Below are positions 1 to 8,186 of a DNA stretch of 64,000 bases, one piece after another (positions within the stretch are counted from its first letter, which is position 1; each line of letters begins with the position of its first letter). The stretch is from Gammaproteobacteria bacterium (GTDB lineage Bacteria; Pseudomonadota; Gammaproteobacteria; UBA4575). Location: positions 72,955-136,954 of the forward strand of contig WTFY01000008.1 in assembly GCA_011523795.1 (NCBI GenBank), in the 5' to 3' direction. Made by a program: the position numbers and the translations under genes. The notes beneath the pieces are model-generated. The model did no database searches. It was not told where the DNA came from and saw only the letters and a program-made list of their open reading frames with translations.

Positions 1-1
1 T

Positions 2-403
2 CTTCCGAATATCAAGTCATTTCTCGGTGAATTTGCACTACGCAGCGGATGGGACACTGAGATGGCGAACCGTCTGGTCGGGGCAGCCGAAGAGACGATA
101 TTGACACAGCCTCAGGACGAAGAAGGCACAAAACTTCCTGCCCGCCGGCTGCTCCTGACCGCGCATAAGGAAGGTGGCCAGGCGGTGCTTGAATTTGTTG
201 CATCGACGGATGAAAAAAACCTGCAGGACCGGATCGCGCTACTGAGTGAACAGGGTGATGCCACTTCGGGTGAATGGGATGTTTCGCTGCGACTGTTGCG
301 ACACCTTGCCTGTTCGGTGCGGCATCAGCAATACCATGACACGGATATCGTGACGGTGACTGTAGATGCCTCGGAGACGGTTCACCATGCTCGAATGACA
401 TGA
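2..403 (+). CDS. C-terminal part of an unidentified protein (5' end outside window)
   Basis: The frame is open from the first bases of the window to a TGA at 401-403, giving about 133 residues of a longer protein. An internal ATG at 62 exists, but the upstream codons read as good coding sequence, so I treat the gene as cut by the window edge. The segment is hydrophilic, with no membrane helix. Its acidic-rich helix around MANRLVGAAEE and the later TDIVTVTVD strand loosely recall the ATPase-like tail attached to some NCS2 purine/pyrimidine permeases. That resemblance is from memory and weak. It is followed after 180 bp by the cytochrome gene on the same strand. Confidence 0.5.
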   Translation, partial: LPNIKSFLGEFALRSGWDTEMANRLVGAAEETILTQPQDEEGTKLPARRLLLTAHKEGGQAVLEFVASTDEKNLQDRIALLSEQGDATSGEWDVSLRLLRHLACSVRHQQYHDTDIVTVTVDASETVHHARMT

Positions 404-584
404 GGTTTTGCCGTCAGGAAGAGAGTCCTGTCCGGCTTGAAGGCGAGTACAGGAGATGCCGGGAGTCGCGCAGGACCAAAAGGCAATGCTGGCTATCGCA
501 TAAAGAGTATTTGGTTTCGTGAGGATCATTCACTATAATCCGCAGCGCACCTTGAGCAAAGAATCAACATAAATAGGAGTTTGT

Positions 585-1082
585 GTGAGCGACACAAAAT
601 TTTCAGCAACGTTAAAGATCGTATCCGGAGTTCTGGTCGGGTCAACTATCGCGGTATTGGCTCTTGCGAATGTACTCATTTCGGATGCGGATTATTCCCA
701 TGAGACCGTGATCAAGGAAAATATTGAAGATCGAATCAAGCCGGTCGGCAGTGTGCATCTTGCTGGCAGTGAACCGCAGCCAGCCGAGGACGTTGCTGAC
801 AAGCCGGTAAAAGAAGAGCCTGAGCTTGTTGTTGCCAGTGCGGAAAAATCGATCGAGCAGATCTATCAGGCTTGTGCAATATGCCACGGCCCAGGTGTCC
901 TGAATGCACCGAAACTGGGCGACAAGGCAGGTTGGGGTCCGCGTCTTGCCAAGGGTGAAGACCAGCTTTATGCAAATGCGATCAACGGTATCGGTGCAAT
1001 GCCGCCCAAGGGCGGACGTCTTGATTTTTCGGATGACGAGGTCAGGAGAGCGGTCGACTACATGCTTGATTCCGTGCGCTGA
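585..1082 (+). CDS. cytochrome c5-like membrane-anchored monohaem protein
   Basis: Predicted electron carrier of the class I c-type cytochrome (c5) family, anchored in the inner membrane and facing the periplasm. Of 165 residues, about 10-33 form one hydrophobic segment, followed by a charged Pro/Glu-rich linker (about 60-88). The haem domain has the CxxCH motif CAICH at 97-101 and the probable axial Met139 in GAMPPKGG, which is typical of c5. The start is GTG at 585, chosen because an AGGAG sits five bases upstream (575-579). It stands alone, with ubiK convergent downstream. Which oxidase or reductase it serves cannot be read from the sequence. Confidence 0.88.
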   Translation: MSDTKFSATLKIVSGVLVGSTIAVLALANVLISDADYSHETVIKENIEDRIKPVGSVHLAGSEPQPAEDVADKPVKEEPELVVASAEKSIEQIYQACAICHGPGVLNAPKLGDKAGWGPRLAKGEDQLYANAINGIGAMPPKGGRLDFSDDEVRRAVDYMLDSVR

Positions 1083-1156
1083 TCCTTCTTTTCTGTCACC
1101 ACCAGGGTGCCGCCTGCTTGCGGTATACTGCTGACCTGTTATGGGGGCTGGAACTG

Positions 1157-1175
1157 GCTGATTTTGGAAATCAGC
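1157..1175. terminator. small perfect hairpin between convergent genes
   Basis: GCTGATTT and AAATCAGC form an 8-bp stem around a 3-base loop, between the convergent cytochrome gene and ubiK. It has no clear T-run, so termination is only a guess from position. Confidence 0.3.
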
Positions 1176-1221
1176 TGTGCAACGCGCTTGTATCCGCGGT
1201 GCTGACGGGCGTCACGGTTGC

Positions 1222-1473
1222 TTATTCAGCATTCTTTCCTTCGAGTTCCTCGATACGCTTTTGCAGTTCCCTGATGCGCAGCTGACTTTGCGCCAGCATC
1301 TCGCTTTGAGCGTCAAACTCCCTGCGAGAAACCAGGTCTAGCTGCTGGAATACACCCTCAGCCACTGCACGCACGTTCTTTTCAATCTTATCCTTGCCTT
1401 TTTTCAAGTCATCAGGAAGGGATGCGCTGATCTTGTGTACAACCTCATCCAGTATGCGTGGGCTAAGCTTCAT
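1222..1473 (-). CDS. ubiK: UbiK/YqiC-type ubiquinone biosynthesis accessory factor
   Basis: An 83-residue protein of the BMFP/YqiC family, now called UbiK, which forms coiled-coil trimers and assists late ubiquinone biosynthesis with UbiJ. What is visible: an N-terminal amphipathic helix (residues 1-25, MKLSPRILDEVVHKIS), then LVSRREFDAQSEMLAQ, and a C-terminal heptad-like coiled coil to KNAE (about 50-80). Length and the REFD motif match the family. It is transcribed away from the glnK control region. Direct evidence for a ubiquinone role is from the family only. Confidence 0.88.
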   Translation of the reverse strand: MKLSPRILDEVVHKISASLPDDLKKGKDKIEKNVRAVAEGVFQQLDLVSRREFDAQSEMLAQSQLRIRELQKRIEELEGKNAE

Positions 1474-1681
1474 GGGTCACAACTCCTTGGCGTTTCGTCT
1501 CCAAAATATACCACATTTGATTTTGCCTAATGGATTTGGCAAGGCCGCAACGCGTAGTACCTGGACGATACCCTGTCTGCATCCAGTCCGGAAAAATGAA
1601 GCCTCTTCGCATGACAGCGGTTTACAGGGTCTGAGGGAGCAGGTTGCACATGCCAGGCAACGGGTCCAGGTGGTCCGGTAG

Positions 1682-1719
1682 GGCACGAATACGGTGCATC
1701 TGGAGTCGAATCTGGTGCA
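1682..1719 (+). promoter_or_regulatory. candidate NtrC (GlnG) enhancer sites upstream of glnK-amtB
   Basis: GGCAC-N6-GGTGCA at 1682-1698 matches the NtrC dyad (TGCAC-N6-GGTGCA type) in all but one base. A second half-site GGTGCA lies at 1714-1719, 21 bp (two helical turns) on, with a poor left arm. The sites lie about 75-110 bp upstream of the sigma-54-like promoter at 1794, a normal enhancer distance. Binding by NtrC is inferred. Confidence 0.6.
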
Positions 1720-1793
1720 CAGCTCGTGAGTCAGGCGTGCTCGACATTCGAGAATGCCTCATAACTCATTGTTTTTTCTGGATCAATACGAGT

Positions 1794-1809
1794 TGGCACG
1801 ATGTGTGCT
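1794..1809 (+). promoter_or_regulatory. sigma-54-type promoter for the glnK-amtB transcript
   Basis: TGGCACG-ATGT-GTGCT has the invariant GG-N10-GC spacing of RpoN promoters and differs from the TGGCACG-N4-TTGCW consensus at one base. It points at the broken porin gene and glnK about 290 bp downstream. With the NtrC-like sites upstream, it suggests induction by nitrogen limitation. Confidence 0.7.
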
Positions 1810-1851
1810 CTAGCTTGTGTATAGCACCAAGCAATCTATGATCGAGGAGAA

Positions 1852-2066
1852 ATGCCCATGTTTAGGAAATTACATGAGATGGCATTGGCAGCCATGCTGA
1901 TGAGCAGTCTTGGGCGCTGTGCAGTAACGGCTGATATGAATATCACCGGTAACGCGGGAGTTTTGCCTGATTACATTTTCGCGGGATTCCGCAGGGTTCT
2001 GACGTGGCCAACGGTGCTATCGATCTGGATACAAGCTCCAGTCCATGTGTACATTCTGAATCGTGA
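1852..2066 (+). pseudogene. frameshifted, truncated remnant of a TorF-like outer-membrane protein gene
   Basis: The reading frame from 1852 gives a signal-peptide-like start (MFRKLHEMALAAMLMSS) followed by MNITGNAGVLPDYIFAGF, which resembles the start of the TorF family of putative porins, genes I recall as often lying beside glnK in proteobacteria. After about 1983 the family-like sequence continues only in another frame, from 1986 (IPQGSDVANGAIDLD), and stops at TGA 2064-2066. The intact family is about 230 residues; fewer than 75 codons survive. So there is both a frameshift and loss of about two thirds of the gene. The region now serves as a leader between the sigma-54-like promoter and glnK. 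Confidence 0.7.
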
Positions 2067-2074
2067 TCACATAA

Positions 2075-2440
<366 letters not shown>

Positions 2441-2472
2441 ATGACAGATGGATTCTTTAGGAGGATGTTGTG

Positions 2473-3735
2473 ATGGAGCAGATTTTTGAACTGCAATATG
2501 CAGTCGACACTTTCTACTTCCTGGTATGCGGTGCACTGGTGATGTGGATGGCCGCCGGCTTTTCCATGCTCGAATCGGGTCTTGTACGAAGCAAGAACAC
2601 TGCTGAGATACTTACCAAGAATGTAGCTCTGTACTCGATTTCCTGCATCATGTACATGATTTGCGGGTATATGATCATGTATGACGGTGCCTGGTTCTTG
2701 TCAGGTATTGCAGGGGATGAGAATCTGGTACAGGACCTGCTGTCGGCCTCTGCGGAAAACGGATTTCATGGTGATTCGGTCTATTCGGATGCATCGGACT
2801 TCTTCTTCCAGGTGGTATTTGTGGCGACAGCCATGTCGATCGTATCAGGAGCCGTGGCCGAACGAATGAAAATGTGGTCGTTTCTGCTTTTCGTGGTTGT
2901 GTTTACCGCATTCATCTATCCACTGGAAGGCAGCTGGACCTGGAACGGCAAGGACGTATTCGGGTGGTTCAACCTCGCAGATGCCGGGTTTTCCGATTTT
3001 GCAGGATCCGGTATCGTGCACATGGCAGGTGCGACAGCCGCACTGGCCGGGGTGATCCTGCTGGGTCCTCGCAAGGGCAAGTACGGTCCAGGTGGCAAGG
3101 TAATTGCCATCCCGGGTGCAAACCTTCCACTCGCCACTCTGGGGACATTCATCCTGTGGATGGGTTGGTTCGGGTTCAACGGCGGTTCGGTCCTGAAGCT
3201 GGGAGATGCCGCCAGTGCCAACGCGGTGGCCGTGGTATTCCTGAATACCAATGCTGCTGCCGCTGGGGGGCTGGTTATGGCCTTGATTGTGGCACGGCTT
3301 TGGTTCGGCAAGGCAGACTTGACCATGGCACTGAACGGTGCACTGGCTGGCCTCGTTGCCATAACAGCAGAACCTCTCGCACCATCTCCCTTGATTGCAA
3401 CCCTGATTGGTGCAGCAGGTGGGACCATGGTTGTCTTGTCCATCGTGCTGCTGGACAAGCTCAGGATTGACGATCCTGTAGGAGCCATATCCGTACACGG
3501 TGTTGTTGGGCTGTGGGGGCTGCTGGCAGTGCCGATTACAAATCCGGATGTGAAATTCACCGGGCAGTTGCTGGGAGCCGCCACGATTTTCGTATGGGTT
3601 TTCCTGGCAAGCCTGGTGATCTGGGGCATCATCAAGCTGGTGATGGGAATCCGTATCAGCGAGGAAGAGGAGCTGCAGGGTGCGGATATTTCCGAATGCG
3701 GCTTGGAGGCGTATCCGGAGTTCGTTATCGAATAG
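2473..3735 (+). CDS. amtB: ammonium transporter AmtB
   Basis: A 420-residue Amt/Mep/Rh-family ammonium channel of the inner membrane with about eleven hydrophobic helices. The twin pore histidines are His183 (SGIVHMAG) and His342 (ISVHGVVG). The signature from about residue 200 and the NTNAAAAGG stretch are typical. The start ATG at 2473 follows AGGAGG (2459-2464) by eight bases; a GTG at 2470 precedes it. The N-terminus MEQIFELQYAVDTF lacks the cleaved signal peptide of the E. coli protein. Its C-terminal tail would be the docking site for GlnK, encoded just upstream. Converges on speE with only 38 bp between stops. Confidence 0.96.
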   Translation: MEQIFELQYAVDTFYFLVCGALVMWMAAGFSMLESGLVRSKNTAEILTKNVALYSISCIMYMICGYMIMYDGAWFLSGIAGDENLVQDLLSASAENGFHGDSVYSDASDFFFQVVFVATAMSIVSGAVAERMKMWSFLLFVVVFTAFIYPLEGSWTWNGKDVFGWFNLADAGFSDFAGSGIVHMAGATAALAGVILLGPRKGKYGPGGKVIAIPGANLPLATLGTFILWMGWFGFNGGSVLKLGDAASANAVAVVFLNTNAAAAGGLVMALIVARLWFGKADLTMALNGALAGLVAITAEPLAPSPLIATLIGAAGGTMVVLSIVLLDKLRIDDPVGAISVHGVVGLWGLLAVPITNPDVKFTGQLLGAATIFVWVFLASLVIWGIIKLVMGIRISEEEELQGADISECGLEAYPEFVIE

Positions 3736-3773
3736 CCCGCAGTCCTGTTCAGGCGCTTTGTGCAAGGCACTAC

Positions 3774-4631
3774 TTATGGCTTGGAGTCTTTCATGAACTG
3801 CGGGACTGAAAGGCTGGCAAAGTGGATTGCATGGTTGTAGTAGCGGGTTTCAAATCCTGGGTGCCTGGCAGATTCCGGGCGGTGGCAGCTAAGCTGCCCG
3901 GTCTTGCTTGCGATCGTTGCAGTCCACCAGCCGGTAGGGTAGCAGGGCTGCGGAAAATGAATCAGTTCGGTTGCAGCGAATCCGGCTTTACGCATGCATG
4001 CATGCATGGGCCGGATGATGCTCTCAAGATGAACCAGGGGCGATTCACTTTGCTGGACAAGCAGGCCATCATTTCTCAGTGCATGAAAACAGTCCTTGTA
4101 GAACGGTGTGGAGAAAAGGCCCTGTGCGGGGCCAAACGGGTCCGTACTGTCGACAATGATGACATCCACCGATTCGGGATTCCTTTTTTGGATCCATTCG
4201 GTGGCATCCTCGAATATAAACTCAATACGCGGGTCATGGTTTGATTCGCACAATTCCGGGAAATACTTCTCGGAAAGCCTCGTTACCCGCTCGTCGATCT
4301 CGACCTGTAGAATCTTCAGTACGCAGCTATGTTTTGCCACTTCACGCAGGGTACCGCAGTCACCACCCCCCACGATCAATATTTCAGCAGGTTCTGGGTG
4401 GCTGAACAGGACCGGGTGTGCCAGCATTTCGTGGTATATAAAGTTGTCACGTTCCGTTAGCATTACGAAACCGTCAATCGCCATCATCTTGCCAAAGCTT
4501 TTGGTTGAATAGATTTCAATAGTCTGGAAGGGCGTCTGCTCCTCATGAAGTTTTTTGTGAATCTCGAATGAAAGTGCCGTGCCACATTCCGTGCAAGGTT
4601 CGGTAAACCATGATTGTTCCGTGTACCACAT
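3774..4631 (-). CDS. speE: polyamine aminopropyltransferase (spermidine synthase)
   Basis: Transfers an aminopropyl group from decarboxylated S-adenosylmethionine to putrescine to make spermidine. The 285-residue length equals the bacterial norm once the start is placed at the ATG at 4631 (MWYTEQSWFTEPC); a longer frame to 4691 adds 20 unlikely residues. Motifs: GGGDCGTLREVAKH (nucleotide-binding loop), VEIDERV, and the catalytic aspartate region VDSTDPFGPA. The YHEMLAHPVLFSHP stretch is family-typical. It is divergent from speA with 65 bp between, so the two share a control region. Together they supply agmatine and spermidine; the putrescine-forming enzymes are not in the window. Confidence 0.94.
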   Translation of the reverse strand: MWYTEQSWFTEPCTECGTALSFEIHKKLHEEQTPFQTIEIYSTKSFGKMMAIDGFVMLTERDNFIYHEMLAHPVLFSHPEPAEILIVGGGDCGTLREVAKHSCVLKILQVEIDERVTRLSEKYFPELCESNHDPRIEFIFEDATEWIQKRNPESVDVIIVDSTDPFGPAQGLFSTPFYKDCFHALRNDGLLVQQSESPLVHLESIIRPMHACMRKAGFAATELIHFPQPCYPTGWWTATIASKTGQLSCHRPESARHPGFETRYYNHAIHFASLSVPQFMKDSKP

Positions 4632-4696
4632 GCGAATCTGTCCTGAAGGAAAATAAGTCAGGCCGTTCCAGATAACCGGCAGCCAAATCATACACC

Positions 4697-6637
4697 ATGG
4701 TGAGCACCTGCAAGCATTGGAATCCCAGGCATGCCTGCCAGCACTACCGTGTCTCCAGGTGGAGTATGAAATTTTTTGGAATCAATGCGGCAGGGCATGC
4801 CTGTGCCCGAGGCGACTCTGGCGAACTGGACCTGTATGAACTGGGTTTGGACCTCAAGGACAGGGGGATCGGGTTTCCTGTACTGGTTCGTTTTCCGCAT
4901 ATCCTGCAGCAAATGCTAGGCAGGCTGTACACGGCCTTTCACGAAGCCATCGCTTCCTGTCACTATGCCGGCACTTATGTTGCGGCCTACCCGGTGAAGG
5001 TGAACCAGCAGGCTTCTGTGATCCGGTATTTTCACCAGCAGGATCGCTGGCCGGTAGCCTTCGAAGTGGGCAGCAAGGCGGAACTGGTAGCCTGCCTGGG
5101 GATACTGCATGCAGGGAGCCGGACCATCATCTGCAATGGGTACAAGGATGAGGCCTATATACGCCTGGCACTCACCGGACGACGTCTGGGGCACGATGTC
5201 ATCATTGTCCTGGAAAGCCCGGATGAATTTCAGCATGTATTCAGGCAGTCGACACAGTTGAATGTTGAGCCGGTGTTGGGCATGCGTATCCGTTTGTCAG
5301 TGACTGCGCAAGGCAAATGGCAAAACACTGGTGGTGAGCACTCGAAATTCGGACTCACTTCGCAAGAGGTTTTGCAACTGCTGGCGGATCTTCAAAGAAA
5401 CGCTGTGTCAGGCTGGATGCGCATGCTGCATTTCCATATGGGTTCGCAGATCTCCTCCCTGCAGCATATCCGTGCAGGCATCGAGGAAGGTGTGAGCTAT
5501 TTCGCGGAACTTTACAGGCTCGGCGTCGAGTTTACACAGCTGAACGTGGGCGGGGGTCTTGCCGTGGATTATGAAGGCAGCCAGTCTAACTCGTACTTTT
5601 CGATGGATTACAGCGTCAACGAATATGCCCGTTCCGTCGTCAGCATCGTACATTCCGTATGCAAGTCGCGTGGTGTTCCTGCGCCGACGCTTTTCACTGA
5701 AAGTGGCAGGGCAATGACGGCCTACCACGCGGCCCTGCTAACGAGCGTCATCAAGGCGGAGTATCGCAAGGGAGACATCCCGGGCACAGTTCCGGATTTT
5801 CCGGGTGCTGCAAACGAAAAGCTGATGGGGCTGGTCAAGGTATGCCAGCAAATCCGCTCAAATACCGCGGGGCAGGACCATGCGGCGGATCATTCGCGCC
5901 GGTATGCTGATCTGATACAGGCCATGAAACAGGTCAACCATGCATTTTCCCGTGCTGGAATTTCACTCGCTGAAAAGGCCTATGCAGAATCGTTAGAGCT
6001 GGATGCCTGCCAACGGCTGTTCAGATCCGGGGAGTGTCTTGATGCTCCCCAGCGCAGTGAACTTGAGGAAAGGCTGGTAGACAAGTATTTCTGCAATTTC
6101 TCGCTGTTTCGGTCGACACCGGATATATGGGGGCTGGGCCAGATTTTCCCGGTTTTGCCCCTGCACCGGCTGGATGAGGTACCCACCCGGCATGTGCGCC
6201 TGCATGACCTGACATGCGACTCGGATGGTGCGATTGAGCAATATGTAGAAGCCGATTCGCTCAAGCCGTACCTGTCACTTCATGAACTAGAACCGGATCG
6301 TGATTACCTGGTAGGTGTATTTCTTACCGGGGCATACCAGGAAATACTGGGTGACATGCACAACCTGTTTGGAGACACGAATGCCGTGAATGTGGAGATG
6401 GTTCCTGGAGAAGGGTACCGAATCTGCGAACAGACGCCGGGTGACACCATCGAGGAAGTGCTTGCGTCGGTTCATGTCAGTGCCGATGAAATACGTCGAG
6501 CCTGGCATGCCAGGCTGGCAGAAATTGAAGTATCCCGGACGGACGCCGCCCAAACGCTACAGGTACTTGAAGCCGCTCTGCAGGCGGGCTGCTACCTTGA
6601 GACTGGCAAATCCGGCAGACACCGGTGCAGTTCATGA
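4697..6637 (+). CDS. speA: biosynthetic arginine decarboxylase
   Basis: A 646-residue PLP-dependent decarboxylase (fold III, SpeA type) that converts arginine to agmatine, the first step of the arginine route to polyamines. The N-terminal YRVSRWSMKFFGINAAGHA motif is family-typical. The PLP lysine lies in AAYPVKVNQQ, and the glycine-rich LNVGGGLAVDYEGS and GEGYRI motifs are present. The C-terminus carries the usual helical domain. Length is close to the family norm of about 630-660. The ribosome site is weak, so the start could be slightly later. Divergent from speE; its TGA overlaps the start of ycgL (ATGA). Confidence 0.93.
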   Translation: MVSTCKHWNPRHACQHYRVSRWSMKFFGINAAGHACARGDSGELDLYELGLDLKDRGIGFPVLVRFPHILQQMLGRLYTAFHEAIASCHYAGTYVAAYPVKVNQQASVIRYFHQQDRWPVAFEVGSKAELVACLGILHAGSRTIICNGYKDEAYIRLALTGRRLGHDVIIVLESPDEFQHVFRQSTQLNVEPVLGMRIRLSVTAQGKWQNTGGEHSKFGLTSQEVLQLLADLQRNAVSGWMRMLHFHMGSQISSLQHIRAGIEEGVSYFAELYRLGVEFTQLNVGGGLAVDYEGSQSNSYFSMDYSVNEYARSVVSIVHSVCKSRGVPAPTLFTESGRAMTAYHAALLTSVIKAEYRKGDIPGTVPDFPGAANEKLMGLVKVCQQIRSNTAGQDHAADHSRRYADLIQAMKQVNHAFSRAGISLAEKAYAESLELDACQRLFRSGECLDAPQRSELEERLVDKYFCNFSLFRSTPDIWGLGQIFPVLPLHRLDEVPTRHVRLHDLTCDSDGAIEQYVEADSLKPYLSLHELEPDRDYLVGVFLTGAYQEILGDMHNLFGDTNAVNVEMVPGEGYRICEQTPGDTIEEVLASVHVSADEIRRAWHARLAEIEVSRTDAAQTLQVLEAALQAGCYLETGKSGRHRCSS

Positions 6638-6879
6638 AATGCTACGTGTACAAAAGCCTGAAAAGACCGGATACGTATCTTTATCTGGACAGGAAAGGCG
6701 GGTTCGATGCCCTGCCGGACAAGATGATGGACCTGTTTGGCGGGCCACAACTGGTTCTGGAGTTCGAGCTGGTTGAAGGCCGTGCTCTCGCCCATGCAGA
6801 TTCGGCACAGGTTATGACAAAGTTGAATGAACAAGGTTATTACCTGCAAATACCATTGAATTCAGGCAAGCCGGCCTGA
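6634..6879 (+). CDS. ycgL: YcgL-domain protein
   Basis: An 81-residue member of the YcgL family, small conserved gammaproteobacterial proteins of unknown molecular function. Family-like features: MKCYVYKSLKRPDTYLYL at the start, PQLVLEFEL in the middle and EQGYYLQIP near the end. I start at ATG 6634, which overlaps the speA stop as ATGA; a GTG at 6625 is an alternative. The overlap implies translation coupled with speA, but this need not mean a shared role. Confidence 0.88.
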   Translation: MKCYVYKSLKRPDTYLYLDRKGGFDALPDKMMDLFGGPQLVLEFELVEGRALAHADSAQVMTKLNEQGYYLQIPLNSGKPA

Positions 6880-6964
6880 TCGTAAGTAAAGCTCCAGCTG
6901 GAAGACTCTGGTGTGATTCCGTGCATTCTCCAGGCTGTCCGCAGACAGGTGTTCAGAAATGGCT

Positions 6965-8014
6965 TCAGTGAGCAATGAAATCCAGCATGCGCCGCGTGGA
7001 CCGATGTGCCTTTTTCCTCACTTCCTCGTCCACGAATATTTCGTTCTGACCAGACTCAAGAACGGCTTCAAGGTTGTGCAGACCATTCATTGCCATCCAC
7101 GGGCAATGTGCACAGCTTTTGCAGGTGGCCCCTTCTCCGGCTGTAGGGGCCTCTATGAAAATCTTGTCCGGTGCAGCTTTTTTCATCTTGTAGAAAATGC
7201 GGTTATCCGTTGCCACGATGAATGTACTGTGGGGAAGTTCCCTGGCAGCCTTGATCAGCGCAGTGGTGGAGCCGACTACGTCGGCAGCCTCGATTACTGC
7301 TTCGGGAGATTCAGGATGCACAAGGATTGCCGCCTCCGGATATTGCGCAATCAAGTCTCCCAGAGCACGTGCCTTGAATTCCTCATGCACAACACAGGAC
7401 CCTTGCCATGAAATCATGTCGGCGCCTGTAACCTTTTCTATATAACGGCCCAGATGACGGTCGGGTGCCCAGATAATCTTTTTGTCCTGGTCCATCAGGT
7501 GGGCAATCACCTTGACAGCAATGCTTGAAGTCACGACCCAGTCTGCACGGGCTTTGACTTCGGCACTTGTGTTGGCATAAACAACCACTTCATGCTCCGG
7601 ATGCAGGTCGCAAAACTCGCTGAATTCCTTGGCAGGGCAGCCGAGATCAAGTGAGCAGGTTGCCTGCAGGGTAGGCATAAGGACCCGTTTTTCGGGACTC
7701 AGGATTTTTGCGGTTTCCCCCATGAAACGAACTCCTGCAACGATCAGTGTTGTGGCATTATGGCGGCTGCCGAACCGTGCCATTTCGAGCGAGTCTGACA
7801 CAAAGCCACCGGTCTCCTCGGCGATTCTTTGCAGGGTCTCTTGGGTATAGTAATGCGCAATCAGTACTGCATTTTCCTTTTGGAGCAGGCGCCTGATACG
7901 CGCAATCTTTTCTTCTCTCTGCTGTGCGGTGTACACGGGCATACCAGCCTGGATCACCGCTGTTTCTGGGATGCCTTTCAGGGGCACTGCAAATACGGAG
8001 GGTGTGTCTGACAT
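6965..8014 (-). CDS. nadA: quinolinate synthase
   Basis: NadA condenses iminoaspartate and dihydroxyacetone phosphate to quinolinate in de novo NAD synthesis. At 349 residues it matches the E. coli-type enzyme. The three cysteine ligands of the [4Fe-4S] cluster can be placed: Cys120 ([11 protein letters not shown]), Cys207 (GSCVVHE) and Cys304 in [10 protein letters not shown], each seven residues after the E. coli numbering. LIAHYYTQ and [12 protein letters not shown] are further family motifs. It converges with ycgL and is divergent from the acyl-CoA ligase gene. NadB and NadC are not in the window. Confidence 0.96.
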   Translation of the reverse strand: MSDTPSVFAVPLKGIPETAVIQAGMPVYTAQQREEKIARIRRLLQKENAVLIAHYYTQETLQRIAEETGGFVSDSLEMARFGSRHNATTLIVAGVRFMGETAKILSPEKRVLMPTLQATCSLDLGCPAKEFSEFCDLHPEHEVVVYANTSAEVKARADWVVTSSIAVKVIAHLMDQDKKIIWAPDRHLGRYIEKVTGADMISWQGSCVVHEEFKARALGDLIAQYPEAAILVHPESPEAVIEAADVVGSTTALIKAARELPHSTFIVATDNRIFYKMKKAAPDKIFIEAPTAGEGATCKSCAHCPWMAMNGLHNLEAVLESGQNEIFVDEEVRKKAHRSTRRMLDFIAH

Positions 8015-8186
8015 ATTCAGGAGGAAGCTTTATATTTGTCCCTTATAAAGCGGCAATGGGTGTAAATCAAGTTTGAACCCCTATACTGGGACATACCGAG
8101 GTGTTGAAAATGCATGAACCAAAGGAAAAAATTCCTGATTCCGGTTACCCTGAACAGGGTCCGGGGCTTTGCTGGCGGGTCCCGTC

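Noticed and set aside
3736-3804. Terminator formed by CCCGCAGT (3736-3743) and ACTGCGGG (3797-3804) between amtB and speE
   Set aside because: The arms match perfectly, but the loop is 53 bases, it lies partly inside speE, and no T-run follows.
3993-4008. GCATGCAT repeat in speE (also near 32503) as a dispersed regulatory repeat
   Set aside because: It is a simple short palindromic tandem that arises easily; only two unrelated copies were seen.
4697-4911. A gene on the minus strand covering the start of speA
   Set aside because: The frame lacks family-like sequence and a ribosome site; speA here encodes conserved SpeA motifs.
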